From Caprella mutica (Eukaryota > Arthropoda > Malacostraca > Amphipoda > Caprellidae), in contig CANNZV010001818.1 of NCBI GenBank assembly GCA_947561585.1, positions 1 to 64,000 on the forward strand: a DNA stretch of 64,000 nt. The letters run 5' to 3'. Positions 1 through 11,380 of this stretch are shown piece after piece. Each line of letters begins with the position of its first letter. Position 1 is the stretch's first letter. The notes under the pieces were generated by a model, which made no database searches, was not told the DNA's origin, and worked only from the letters and a program-made list of their open reading frames with translations. A program made the translations under genes and the position numbers.

Positions 1-1374
1 ATACACATGGAATAGGACATCTAAAGGATGAGGGAATATTGAAGGAATACATATGGAATAGGACATCTAAAAGAAGAGGGAATATTAAAGGAATACATAT
101 GGAATAAGACTTCTAAACTAAGAGGGAATTTTGAAGAATTACCTATGGAACAAGACATCTAAAGGAAGAGAGAATATTGAAGGGATGTCTTTTGAATGAG
201 TCATCCAAATAAAGAGGGAATGTTGAAGGAGACCAATGGAGGAGACACATCCAAAAGAAGAGGTATCACTGACCATGTATCACTATTCACTTGAGTGCAT
301 AACTCAATTGTCACATAGCTATACACCAAGAAGTTCAACTTGAACAAATAACTGTATAAAAAATCTACGAATATTACCACTTTAATTACAGGACACAATA
401 CTTACATCTAGGCATTTCTACAATTGCCCTTTTGTACTGGGATGAAATGAAAGAAACTAAACATACGTCAATCATTTTATTAAAATATCAAATAGCACAT
501 GATTTAGAAAGAGCATAATGTAATCAAGCACAAACTAATTCCTGGGCAACTTGTTTACATGTTATAGAGCCTCTATAATATAGAGGCTCTATCTATATTC
601 TATAAGCTCTCAGTATTTTTCACTAGATATTTCTTACTTATTCTATACCGCTATGGTTGTACATTTCAATCGAAAAGTTTTCATTCTTTAGTTAAGAAAG
701 GCTCACAGGTTTCATTTACCATCACCTTCTCATTTTCCTCATCCATCTGTTAATGCAGTCAACACTCAACAGTGCTTTCGTCTCTTTTTGCGAAATTATT
801 GACCACTACAATCGATTGGTGGTAGCGTAATTCGCTATGAGCTACTTTCCTGTGTGACAACTAGTACAGAGACTTTTGTATTTGATTCTTTACTTCAGCC
901 TGGAGCAAATTTATTCAATCGAGCACTTAATTTTGTCATTATTCTTAAATTCCTTCATATTCTCGACTATGAAGTGAATCTAGTGGTGTAAGTGCAGCTA
1001 TAGTTTCAGTGCACGCACTTCATGCTATATAGTTCAAACAACGAAATGAGGAGGTCATGTCTCCAGATTTGTAACTTCTTAGTAAACCATATTGCCAGAA
1101 ACTGTGACAGTGGTACCTAAAAGGAAATAAAATAATTAATTATCATCTATCAATAATCTGTATTCAATAAGTTAATCCATAAATTAAATAAAAAACCTAG
1201 TGATTCATTCAAATTTTAAAAGATGAAAAAGTAGATAGTAAAGGGAATACAGAATTAGATAAGGAAAAAGGTTTTGAGAAACCATATGGGTCAAAAAGTT
1301 AAAAAAAATCAAATTAAAGTAAAACAAGAAAGGTCTCATGAACGAAGAAAAGCTACTATGAACATTATTAACAC
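1..1374. repeat. Left arm of a ~1.37-kb near-identical inverted repeat (partner ~6029-7450)
   Basis: Read in reverse complement, this arm matches the partner with only a few differences by eye, for example GAGAAACCAT against GAGATATCAT near 1275/6120 and a one-base length change near 1200/6210. A 65-codon open frame in each arm (201-398 minus, 7008-7205 plus) is identical at protein level. It looks like non-coding element interior rather than a gene. The arms are about 4.65 kb apart. Confidence 0.85.
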
Positions 1375-2345
1375 TGAAGAATATTCCCAAGAATATTCCA
1401 GGGAATTAATGAAAATTAGTTTAACCTCTCTTGATTCCGAGGGGATATTCCAGGAATTAATCGAAATTTGTTGTTCTTTTTATGATTTCGGGGGAATATC
1501 GGAGATATTAATTAAAATCAGTTGATCCCCTTCCGATTTCGAAAAAATATTCCAGGAATTATGGGAAATTAGTCGATCCCCTTCCGATTTCGAGGGAATA
1601 TTCCAAGAATTATTAATGGAATTTAGTCTATCATTTACGATTTCGAAAGAATATTGACGGAATTAATGAAAATTATTTGATCACCATACCAATTTTGAAA
1701 GAAAGGATTATAAAGAAAATATATAACATCAATAAAGTATTAAGCTATATTAATCGATAATAACTTAAAAATGCACGCAAGTCATCATATTGAATAAAGT
1801 TCATTCGAAATCCTAACTACTTCTACCATGTCCATGATGGTCGAATGGAAAGCGTTGTGCACAAAAGACAACAGGAGACAACAAGTTACGAGTTCGCGTC
1901 CCAAAAACACCACTTCATTACTTTATCCATTTCTTTCCATTTAATTTGTATATAACACTATGTATCATTAAACTAATTTATAGAAATCCAAACATAGCTA
2001 TGCACTGTATGCTAAGGAATATTAATTTTAGTATCTTTGCTGTATTCTTGAAATCGAGTGAATTTTTCAGGAAAATATACATTAAAATTCCCATTTGTTT
2101 CTTTGGATATTGAGGGAATATCCATCCCCTCACTGTCCCATTTGTATTCTCTTTTTAACGAGAAAATAGTAATATCGGTATTCTTTACACCTCCCTTGAT
2201 ATCGAGGGAGGATTCAGGGATTTTTTTTCGATTTCCTTATGATCCCTTGGATATAGAAAGTATATCCCCTCATTATCCCATTTTATCCTCTTATTAACGA
2301 GGGAATAATAATTTCGGTTTCCTTTGCCTTTCCATTGATAGCCAT
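1..2345 (-). mobile_element. Partial inverted copy of the large TA-target element, cut by window start
   Basis: Bases 1-1374 are a near-identical reverse complement of about 6029-7450 inside the complete element at 4163-7954, so this is one end of the same family in opposite orientation. Beyond 1374 the match stops and different tandem material follows: about four 64-base units at 1405-1670 built on TTCGAGGGAATATTCC, and two ~125-base units at 2080-2335 built on GAGGGAATATCC. No proper terminus (reverse complement of CCCGGGCAAGAAGG) is visible, so the copy is rearranged or belongs to another subfamily. Confidence 0.7.
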
Positions 2346-3015
2346 TTTTTACCTCATTCCATCTGAAGTGATTGCTTCAGAACATCAACACTTGTGTGAG
2401 CAACAGAACCGGGAGTCCGGGCCTTGAAAACGCTAATAGTCGGCAGTACACCATTCTCCAAGAAACTTGGAAGCATTTTGAAGACATTTTTAAAATTCTG
2501 TCGTTTTGAATATTAAATTGGGCTTCAAGAGTTTTACGTCCGAAAAAAAAATTATAATGCCCTGTCGTTATTTCAATCAGTTTTCTAGAAGAATATTTGT
2601 TCTTTCAAGTCTCTTTTTACTTTGGAAGAGATGTGAGGATTTACTGTGTTCTCATTTTGTTGGAAAGACAACTGGATATTATTCGTGATAATGGTTATCA
2701 TGATTATAGTTTGTTGGATACAATCATACCTCTGACTATCTACCGAGTGGATCTCTTTGGGTTTCTCCTCACTTTTTAATGAACAATCGTAGGCCCTAAT
2801 CTTCTCTCATCGTTCGAACAATTAGCGATCTCCCACTTCTAGAACGATCATTAAAGTTGCCTAAAGTTCGATAAATCTGTTAGCAACATGTTACGCTGTT
2901 ATTTTGAAACTTTCAACAGCTTAACGATGTCAGAGTTGATTTTCCCTACACGATAGAGCTCAATAATAACAACTCGTTTGCTCATTGTTCACCTAATATT
3001 TTAAATTTTATAATA
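2346..3015. other. Unassigned spacer
   Basis: No supported gene. Short open frames overlap in several frames without recognisable domains. It lies between the rearranged element end and the Tc1/mariner-like relic. Confidence 0.5.
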
Positions 3016-3434
3016 TACAGGGTGATTAAAAAAAAAGGCAACCAGGTTTTTGGATGATAATATTTTCCGAACTAAATGGGCCACTTTTTGATGCTTTATT
3101 GCATCTTGGAGATAATCTTTTTACCTATTATTTGATATATTCATTCTAATTTGTGACATCGAACAATGGTGTGACATCAATTATAATAAAGTTGGTCAGA
3201 GATCATATCCCGCAGAAGAAAATTTTATAAAATAAAACAAATCTCTTTTCAATATTCCTTTCAGAAAACAATAAAATCCATTAACATAGAAATTAAATTT
3301 ATACAGTCAACAAAATTAAAAACTATTATTCAATTACTAAATTTAATCTCCATGTCCTTCCGTCATTCAATTATGAAATGAGCATGCGCAGAGAGAAGTT
3401 ATCAGTGTGGGTTGCATTTTGCGTAAACAGTGTT

Positions 3435-3890
3435 ATTATTGGACCCACTTTTTGGATGGGAAATCTGAACGGATATAAATATTTAGATATGCTTAAGGAT
3501 TTGATTATTCTACATCTAAGAGAGGAATTGAGTGAAATATTCTACCGAATATGGTGACCTAAGATGGGTCGGTGCATTATTGTTCGTAATCGCCTCAGTG
3601 AGGTGTTCCATCATCGATTGAGAGAAATTGGACAAGATACTGAGTGGCCTCCAGATTTAACCTCATGTTAATTCTTTCTTTTGGGGTTACATAGATTATA
3701 ATTTATTTACCAAAGCTCCACAAAATATTAGTGAATTGAAGAACAAAATAATTTCCTTAGTTTGAAGATCTAAGGAAAAAATCGAAGGATTATCAGCAGA
3801 TCTGTACGGGCAAGGAGAACACAAGCATAAATTTGCACCGAGAAATGGAGGGTATACGGAAGGACATGGGGATTAAAACTAATAATAAAA
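3435..3890 (+). pseudogene. Decayed Tc1/mariner-type (DDE_3) transposase, C-terminal part
   Basis: Translation with stops and frame breaks gives fragments typical of this family: FWMGNLNGYKYLDML (family pattern F.dG.vn...Yl.mL), then EVFHHRL, then WPPDLTSC followed by a stop and FFLLG (family pattern WPPRSPDLTPcDFFLWG), then APQNISELKNKI. These are the last catalytic block and tail of an insect Tc1/mariner-like transposase. At least two in-frame stops and the missing N-terminal half show it is inactive. It sits between the inverted termini of the host element. Confidence 0.72.
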
Positions 3891-4955
3891 TAATGAGTTT
3901 TTAAACTTGTTAGCCGCAAAATTTGACTTTTATGGTCATGTTTTTTATTGTTGTTTGAAAGGAATATTGAAAAGAGATTTGTTCTATTCTATAAACTTTT
4001 TTCTGCGGGAATTTATTTCTGACCAACTTCATTTATAACTGATTTCACACCATTGTTCGATGTCAAAAATTAAAAATAAATATATCAATTAATAGAGAAA
4101 AGGATTATCTTCAAGATGCAATAAAACACTAAAAAGTGGCTTGTATAGTTCGGAAAATATTACCCGGGCAAGAAGGTTTTATTCCTGGGTTATTCCGTTA
4201 ATATCTACAATATTCCCTCCTAATCTCGATTCACAGTTTGATGATGAAGGGATGTTCTTGTAAGAATAATATTGGATAGTATTCAAATTCTTATACGAGG
4301 GAATATTCCAGAAATATTAGAGAGTTACATTATTCGGTCAGATATCATCCAAGGATATTCAGAGAATATTATATTTCTATAGTATTCCATACGAAACAAA
4401 TAGGAATATTCTTGGAATATATATTTTTGATAGTATTCCATTCTGAATATCCCACAAATATCCCTAGAATTAACAAGATAGTTGCGTATAATAGTATTCC
4501 CAAAAAGGAATGAAGGAATATCCTTGGAACAATTGGGATCTATATAGTATTCTTCTTGAAACAATGAGGGAATGTCACAGGAATCGAATGAAAAATTTTA
4601 CTTCCTAAGAAATACTTTTGAATATCCCTGGAGCTATTCCAATATTTTTGATAAGGAATATATCCCATTGGGTACTATGAAGGAATGTTCCTGGAAGATG
4701 GGAAATTTAAAGTATGTATTTCAAACAACGAGGGATCTGTCAATGGAATCGAACGATGATTTTTTTATTTCCTTAGAATTTGGATGTCTTCTTGGATCAC
4801 TAAGAAACTTGGGTTTGTGAGATGAACTGTTGTAATTTGGATTTCATATGTTCTCTTCTAATTTTTACCATCCATATAATTTTTAACGCTACTTGTAGTT
4901 TTTGAGGATAGCGCAAGAGTTAAGCTCTTCGTCTATGAGGTGTTAGATTTTCGTG

Positions 4956-5153
4956 TTAGGTATGTGCTTCCATTTTCATCTTCCATTCATACAAAACTCC
5001 TTCACGGAGCTTTTCTGCATCCATGAGCTTTGTCACCGACTTATAATGTGACTTCTTCTCTAAGTCAGTTTCCTTTCTGGCTGCTTCTTCCAGTCTCTTG
5101 TATTTCAAAACGTCAGCGTTGTGGCCTTTTGTTCTAAAGCAGATACTAAACAA
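4956..5153 (-). pseudogene. Coding-like module of unknown identity, dispersed in the window
   Basis: A 65-codon open frame rich in charged residues, with segments such as RTKGHNADVLKYKRLEEAAR and KSVTKLMDAEKLREG, predicted largely helical. Related but broken versions occur at about 21280-21640 (opposite orientation), 34390-34600 and 42430-42750, with weaker similarity at 43950-44120. Frame-preserving resemblance between copies suggests a once-coding sequence carried by, or giving rise to, a repeat family. I do not recognise the protein. It could be an exon captured by the transposon or a fragment of the element's own gene. Confidence 0.4.
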
Positions 5154-7204
5154 CCAAGTAAATTAAAACTTACGCTCTAAATTAATAGAGTTTCGGATCA
5201 GTAAATTTAATGCTGGCTCCCTATTAGAAATTAGTAGTATCTACAAAAATATCTTATTTCGTTTGTATGAAATGCGAAACTACTAAAAGTTGCGAATCAG
5301 GTAGCCAAAATATTTTTTATCCAATTTAGTTTTCGCCTTGCAGCACTGCAGTTCAGACGTAATAGACGGGCTATAATAGATAGTATTTAAATTAGTGTCA
5401 ATTCAAGATAAAAGAGGTTAGTATTGTGATTGTAAATGTTTAACGTATGTACACAATTGTTTATATTTTATCAACAGCTGTTATCACTCAACTATTTAAA
5501 ATTTAGTTTAAAGTTAAGTATTGATATGTGGTGATAACGGAATAAAAGAATGGTCGAGCAGGTAAATTGCAGTACACTAACTAACTGCGGCCTTTAACAA
5601 CATACACATCATATATTCAAAACACAAGTTAAAAACTTAAATTAATAAATTATAGCATGCACTGCGCTCCATTTGATAGCTATGCAACATATTAATGGAA
5701 TTTTGGTTCAGAATTAAAATGCAATTAAAAATTAAAATGCTGCAATTTACCTGCATGACCCTATACTAACTGTACTATTTTAGTTTGTTGGCCTATTTCT
5801 ATTCATATATACTCAGTTTATACTTTAATTGTAAATGAGTTCACTATGTTAATTTATATTACGAAATGTTAATGAATATTTAGCTATAACCTAGGTTAAA
5901 CTATATAATATATTCTCTAGCCTTTGTAAGTGAAATATAAAATTTCATAAAATTATTTCTTCAGTGACCTGTCCTTAAACTGACTAGAGTTTAATAGTAA
6001 AATTTTAAAAGTGCCAATAATGATTTTCAGTGTTAATAATGTTCATAGTAGCTTTTCTTCGTTCATGAGCCCTTTCTTGTTTTACTTTAATTTGATTTTT
6101 TTTTACTTTTTTGACCCATATGATATCTCAAAACCTTTTTCCTTATCTAATTCTGTATTCCCTTTACTATCTACTTTTTCATCTTTTAAAATTTGAATGA
6201 ATCACTTAGGTTTTTTATTTAATTTATGGATTAACTTATTGAATACAGATTATTGATAGATGATAATTAATTATTTTATTTCTTTTTAGGTACCACTGTC
6301 ACAGTTTCTGGCAATATGGTTTACTAAGAAGTTACAAATCTGGAGACATGACCTCCTCATTTCGTTGTTTGAACTATATAGCATGAAGTGCGTGCACTGA
6401 AACTATAGCTGCACTTACACCACTAGATTCACTTCATAGTCGAGAATATGAAGGAATTTAAGAATAATGACAAAATTAAGTGCTCGATTGAATAAATTTG
6501 CTCCAGGCTGAAGTAAAGAATCAAATACAAAAGTCTCTGTACTAGTTGTCACACAGGAAAGTAGCTCATAGCGAATTACGCTACCACCAATCGATTGTAG
6601 TGGTCAATAATTTCGCAAAAAGAGACGAAAGCACTGTTGAGTGTTGACTGCATTAACAGATGGATGAGGAAAATGAGAAGGTGATGGTAAATGAAACCTG
6701 TGAGCCTTTCTTAACTAAAGAATGAAAACTTTTCGATTGAAATGTACAACCATAGCGGTATAGAATAAGTAAGAAATATCTAGTGAAAAATACTGAGAGC
6801 TTATAGAATATAGATAGAGCCTCTATATTATAGAGGCTCTATAACATGTAAACAAGTTGCCCAGGAATTAGTTTGTGCTTGATTACATTATGCTCTTTCT
6901 AAATCATGTGCTATTTGATATTTTAATAAAATGATTGACGTATGTTTAGTTTCTTTCATTTCATCCCAGTACAAAAGGGCAATTGTAGAAATGCCTAGAT
7001 GTAAGTATTGTGTCCTGTAATTAAAGTGGTAATATTCGTAGATTTTTTATACAGTTATTTGTTCAAGTTGAACTTCTTGGTGTATAGCTATGTGACAATT
7101 GAGTTATGCACTCAAGTGAATAGTGATACATGGTCAGTGATACCTCTTCTTTTGGATGTGTCTCCTCCATTGGTCTCCTTCAACATTCCCTCTTTATTTG
7201 GATG

Positions 7205-7790
7205 ACTCATTCAAAAGACATCCCTTCAATATTCTCTCTTCCTTTAGATGTCTTGTTCCATAGGTAATTCTTCAAAATTCCCTCTTAGTTTAGAAGTCTT
7301 ATTCCATATGTATTCCTTTAATATTCCCTCTTCTTTTAGATGTCCTATTCCATATGTATTCCTTCAATATTCCCTCATCCTTTAGATGTCCTATTCCATG
7401 TGTATTCCTTCAATATTCCCTCATCATTTAGATGTCCTATTCCATATGTATTCCTTCAATATTCCCTCATCCTTTAGATGTTCTATTCCATGTGTATTCC
7501 TTCAATATTCCCTCATCATTTAGATGTCTTATTCTATAGGTATTCCTTCAATATTCCCTCTTAGTTTAGAAGTCTTATTCCATATGTATTCCTTCAATAT
7601 TCCCTCTTCTTTTAGATGTCCTATTCCATATGTATTCCTTCAATATTCCCTCATCCTTTAGATGTCCTATTCCATATGTATTCCTTCAATATTCCCTTCT
7701 CATTTAGATGTCTCATTCCATATGTATTCCTTCAATATTCCCTTCTCATTTAGATGTCTTATTCCATTGGAATTCATTCATTATTCCATT
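7205..7790. repeat. Subterminal ~47-bp tandem repeats of the 3.8-kb element
   Basis: About 12 imperfect copies of a unit built on TTCCTTCAATATTCCCTC and TAGATGTCCTATTCCATA. The homologous array in the second copy is at about 37030-37520, and the same unit, reversed, occupies 1-240. Subterminal arrays of this kind may be transposase-binding sites, but no protein is known here. Confidence 0.8.
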
Positions 7791-8682
7791 GAGATTCATC
7801 TCTGTGATTCCCTAGATTTTTCCTTGTGATTTATGGGATTATTCCATAAAAGTGTCAAAAAATTGCATTCCCTGAATATCGAAAAATGATCATCATGGAA
7901 TATTCCTTGGGAATATTCCGAGAATGTTTTGGGAATATCCATTTTTTGCGCGGGTATCATCCAAAAAGATGGTTGCCTGTTTTTGAATACCCCTAGTGTA
8001 CATCTACAGAATAAGATTATATTATGAATTTTAGCAAATTGAAAAAAAAAATAGATAAAAAGTTACGTTCAAAATGTTCGATTATAAATTTGGACTTCTG
8101 TTCACCGTTTAATTATTATTTGACATTATATGATATTAAATACTGAAATATTTTATTTAATATGTATAACTTTAACCGAACTGAATATATGATTCATAAT
8201 CATACATTAAAATTTTTACATCCACTTAATTGTGTCAATCAGGGGAATATTATTAAAGTGTTATTTATTTAATACGACTGTAATTTTTATATTATATTAT
8301 CTTCAGTTAACACTACAGCTTTTTAACATTAATTTAAAACAATTCAAGTTTAATTTAAAATAAGTCAAGTTTAATTTAAAACAATTCAAATTTAATTTAA
8401 AATAAATCAAGTTATATTTAAAATAGTTCAACTTTAATTTAAAATAATTCAACTTTAATTTAAAATAGTTCAACTTTAATTTTAAAAAGTTCATATTTAA
8501 TTTTAAAAAATTCAAGTTTAATTTAAAATAGTTCAACTTTAATTTTAAAAAATTACAGTTTAACTTAAAAAAATGAAGTTTAATTTAAAATAAAATTCTA
8601 TGGGCCCTCGATATCACACATAGGAAACACTGCACTAAAATCATTAGATTAGTAACGGGAGGGAATGAGATCATGAGAGTAG

Positions 8683-9031
8683 TGAAATGAGAGAAGTGAG
8701 AATTTAATGAGAGGAGAGAATTAAGATGAGAGAAGTGAGAGAAATGAAATGACAGTAGTGAGAATTTAGTTAGATGAGATGAGAGAAATGAAATGAGAGA
8801 AGTGAGTGAAAGGAGAGAAGTGAGTGAAAGGAGAGAAGTGAGTGAAATGAGTGAAATGAGAGAAGTGAGTGAAAGGAGAGAAGTGAGTGAAAGGAGAGAA
8901 GTGAGTGAAATGAAAGAAGTGAGTGAAAGGAGAGAAGTGAGTGAAAGGAGAGAAGTGAGTGAAATGAGAGAAGTGAGTGAAATGAGAGAAGTGAGAATTT
9001 AATGAGAGGAGAGGATTGAAATGAGAAAAGT
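8683..9031. repeat. Purine-rich minisatellite (AGAGAAGTGAGTGAAA family)
   Basis: Units of about 16-18 bases alternate AGAGAAGTGAG with TGAAAGGAGA or TGAAATG. Long open frames on both strands in this tract are simple translations of the repeat and are not genes. Confidence 0.9.
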
Positions 9032-9034
9032 GAG

Positions 9035-9571
9035 CAATGGAAGATTATGGTGGGCAATGAAAGATTATGGTGGACAATGAAAGATTATGGTAGGCAATGA
9101 AAGATCATAGTGGGCAATGAAAGACTATGGTGGGCAATGAAAGATTATGGTGGGCAATGAAAGATTATGGTGGGCAATGAAAGATTATGATGGGCAACGA
9201 AAGATTAGGGTGGGCAATGAAAAATTATGGTTGGCAATGAAAGATTAGGGTGGACAATGAAAGATTATGGTGGGTAATGAAAAAGATTATGGTGGGTAAT
9301 GAAAAAGATTATGGTGGGCGATGAAAAAGATTATGGTGGGCAATGAAAGGTTATGGTGGGCAATGAAAAAGATTAAGGTGGCAATGAAAGATTATGGTGG
9401 GCAATGAAAAAGATTATGGTGGGCAATGAAAAAGATTATGGTGGGCAATGAAAGATTATGGTGGGCAATGAAAAAGATTATGGTGGGCAATGAAAAAGAT
9501 TGTGGTGGGCAATGAAAGATTATGGTAGGCAATGAAAAAGATTAAGGTGGCAATGAAAGATTATGGTATAC
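9035..9571. repeat. ~20-bp minisatellite GGTGGGCAATGAAAGATTAT
   Basis: About 25 copies, 19-23 bases each, with sporadic AA insertions (GAAAAAGATTATGG) and single substitutions. It is adjacent to the purine-rich array inside the same foldback-like element. Confidence 0.9.
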
Positions 9572-10282
9572 TCTCATGATATCATTCCTTCCCATTACTA
9601 ATATAATGTTTTTAGTGCAGAGCTTCGATGTGTGATATCGAGGGCCAATAGAATTTTATTTTAAATTAAACTTCCTTTTTTTAAGTTGAACTATTTTAAA
9701 TTAAAGTTGAACTATTTTAAATTAAAGTTGAACTATTTTAAATTAAAGTTGAACTATTTTAAATTAAAGTTGAACTATTTTAAATTAAAGTTGATTTATT
9801 TTAAATATAACTTGACTTATTTTAATCTAGACTTTAATTGTTTTAAATTAATGTTAAAAAGCTGTTAAAAAGCTTTTAAATTAATGTTATCCACTTCAAT
9901 CACTTCAATTGACTATTTTAAAGAGTAAGTATCGATGATTGTTAGATTTCTTTGAGAATTTTATCATATAAATATATGGTGTAATTTCACATTTTCCATA
10001 GTAACTCTTAACCCTAATGAGTTTGGCTATCAGAATTAACGGGAATGTTTGACTATGAGTCAATAAAACACATGTCTTATTTATAAACCTACGGTACAAT
10101 ATATTTTTTTATTATATATACTAAACTAATGTATACCAAATTTCAAATAAAATTATTAAACATAAAGGAGAAATAAATTAATAGGTATATAAGACTTTGG
10201 CAACTGAGAGGGTAGAGCTGTGATTGGAGAGAGTGAGACCCAATCACAGCTCGCGCATATGTGTCTGTTCTGGTTCTAGGTA

Positions 10283-10418
10283 AATTGCTCGAAAACAATT
10301 GCTCGAAAGACAATTGCTCGAAAAACAATTGCTCGAATGAACAATTGCTCGAAAGAACAATTGCTCGAAAGACAATTGCTCGAAAAACAATTGCTCGAAC
10401 GAACAATTGCTCGAATTA
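10283..10418. repeat. Short ~17-bp tandem repeat ACAATTGCTCGAAAGA
   Basis: About eight copies of a 16-18-base unit containing the palindrome CAATTG and TCGAA. The overlapping open frames on both strands come from the repeat. It is architecturally like other ~17-base tracts at about 20944, 38080, 46025, 47880, 52015 and 56510. Confidence 0.85.
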
Positions 10419-10535
10419 TAATATTGCACAGTTTTCGATTTTATAAAAGTCAGTTATTCATGAAGTGGAGCTGCACCTAACAATCCTTGTTTCTTTTTAG
10501 TAATTGATCATTAATCATTCTATAAATGATTTTAA

Positions 10536-11376
10536 GGGGACCGTCCGCGAAGAAATCTCAAAATTTTATCTTTTTTTTTTATTGTGTAAATAGTTGTTTT
10601 ATAACCTTCTTATAGTGTGTGCAAAATATCAGAAGTCTCGTATAACTCTAACCCCCTGGGGAGAGGGAGAAAGGGAAAAGTGGGCCGGGGGATAGGGAGT
10701 CAATATGTACTCTAAAAACCATCTCTCAGCCAATTATAATTCGTAATAATTAATTATCTCGCTATATCTGGTATCTAACCTACCACTATATAACGCCCAC
10801 ATCAATGAATGCAAAGAAAGATTGCTCAGTTATCCCTAAACCTTCGAAGTGGATGGATGCTGCGTGTCAGATCATCAAACTTTGAAAGGAAATTCCTACT
10901 AATTTTGAGATCTACAAATCTTGTAATTCAAAACCCCGCACATTTTTTTGGTTGAAGCTAGAGCATTGCGGTTTTTTTTCATTCGATTCTCCTGGTAATT
11001 CTCTACAAAAGCTTGAGGATCGATTTTTGAATTTCGAAATACAATTTTTTTTTTTATAAATATAATTTTTTTTTTTTTTTCAAATTTTAGTTTTTTCACG
11101 AAAAATCAAATTTTTCGTAAACTAATTCGAAATTCAAAAATCGATCTTCAGGCTTTTGTAGAGAATCACCAGGAGAATCGAATGAAAAAAACCGCAAACC
11201 CGTAGCTACAAAACTGTATTAGAAATACATGTTTGAATACCCGGTTCGAAATTCGAATAACTTGTTTTCTATGCGTCTAATCGAAAAAATGCCAGGAACA
11301 AAAACATAATATTATTCAATTTTCATAACCGTAGCTTTATTAATAAATTTGTTTACAAAATTTACGGACGGTCCCC
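10536..11376. mobile_element. 841-bp element with GGGGACCGTCCG termini and TTAA flanks
   Basis: Left terminus GGGGACCGTCCG at 10536, right terminus CGGACGGTCCCC ending at 11376, each flanked by TTAA (10532-10535 and 11377-11380). A TTAA duplication suggests piggyBac-type mobilisation, although these termini are not the classic CCY type. A nearly perfect inner inverted repeat is present (arms 10967-11040 and 11124-11196, separated by an A/T-rich loop). No transposase frame is seen. Confidence 0.7.
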
Positions 11377-11380
11377 TTAA

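Larger units (their letters stand above)
4163..7954. mobile_element. Complete ~3.8-kb DNA transposon of unassigned family, TA target-site duplication
   Basis: Termini are CCCGGGCAAGAAGG on the left and TTTTTTGCGCGGG on the right, a short imperfect inverted repeat. Flanks are TA at 4161-4162 and TA at 7955-7956. The host site can be read independently from the opposite terminal repeat of the host relic (..AATATTATCATCC..), confirming a two-base TA duplication. The ends are crowded with GGAATATTCC-like palindromes, with ~47-base tandem units near the right end. No transposase frame is recognised, so it is probably non-autonomous or decayed. A diverged second copy lies at 33592-37688 and a partial inverted one at 1-1374. 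Confidence 0.75.
3016..8000 (+). mobile_element. Tc1/mariner-like relic, split by a 3.8-kb insertion
   Basis: The left terminus reads ACAGGGTGATT, a purine tract, then GGCAACCAGGTTTTTGGATG. The reverse complement of 7957-8000 gives the matching right terminus (GGCAACCATCTTTTTGGATG). The inverted repeat continues inward on the left to about 3240 and on the right from about 3955 to 4162. The element is interrupted at 4163 by another transposon. Joined across that insertion, the relic is about 1.2 kb, typical for Tc1/mariner. It is clearly decayed. Confidence 0.75.
8302..9890. mobile_element. Foldback-like element with repeat-rich inverted arms and a minisatellite core
   Basis: The left arm (about 8302-8682) and right arm (about 9572-9890) are inverted relative to each other. 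They share AGCTTTTTAACATTAATTTA near the outer ends, a stretch of ~21-base units built on AAATTAAAGTTGAACTATTT, then GGGCCCTCGATATCACACAT against its inverted counterpart at 9628-9648, and an inner edge ATCATGAGAG. The core holds two unrelated minisatellites. No transposase is seen. Structure resembles foldback elements, but the target duplication could not be defined. Confidence 0.65.

Noticed and set aside
201..398. 65-codon frame, identical to 7008-7205
   Set aside because: Conservation is explained by the near-identical inverted repeat; no recognisable domain, and it runs into subterminal repeat units.
1800..1915. Possible tRNA (GAGTTCGCGTCCC resembles a T-arm)
   Set aside because: No convincing acceptor stem, anticodon arm or A box around it.
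8770..9057. Serine/histidine/leucine-rich 95-codon frame (LLSFHS repeats)
   Set aside because: It is the purine-rich minisatellite read on the minus strand.
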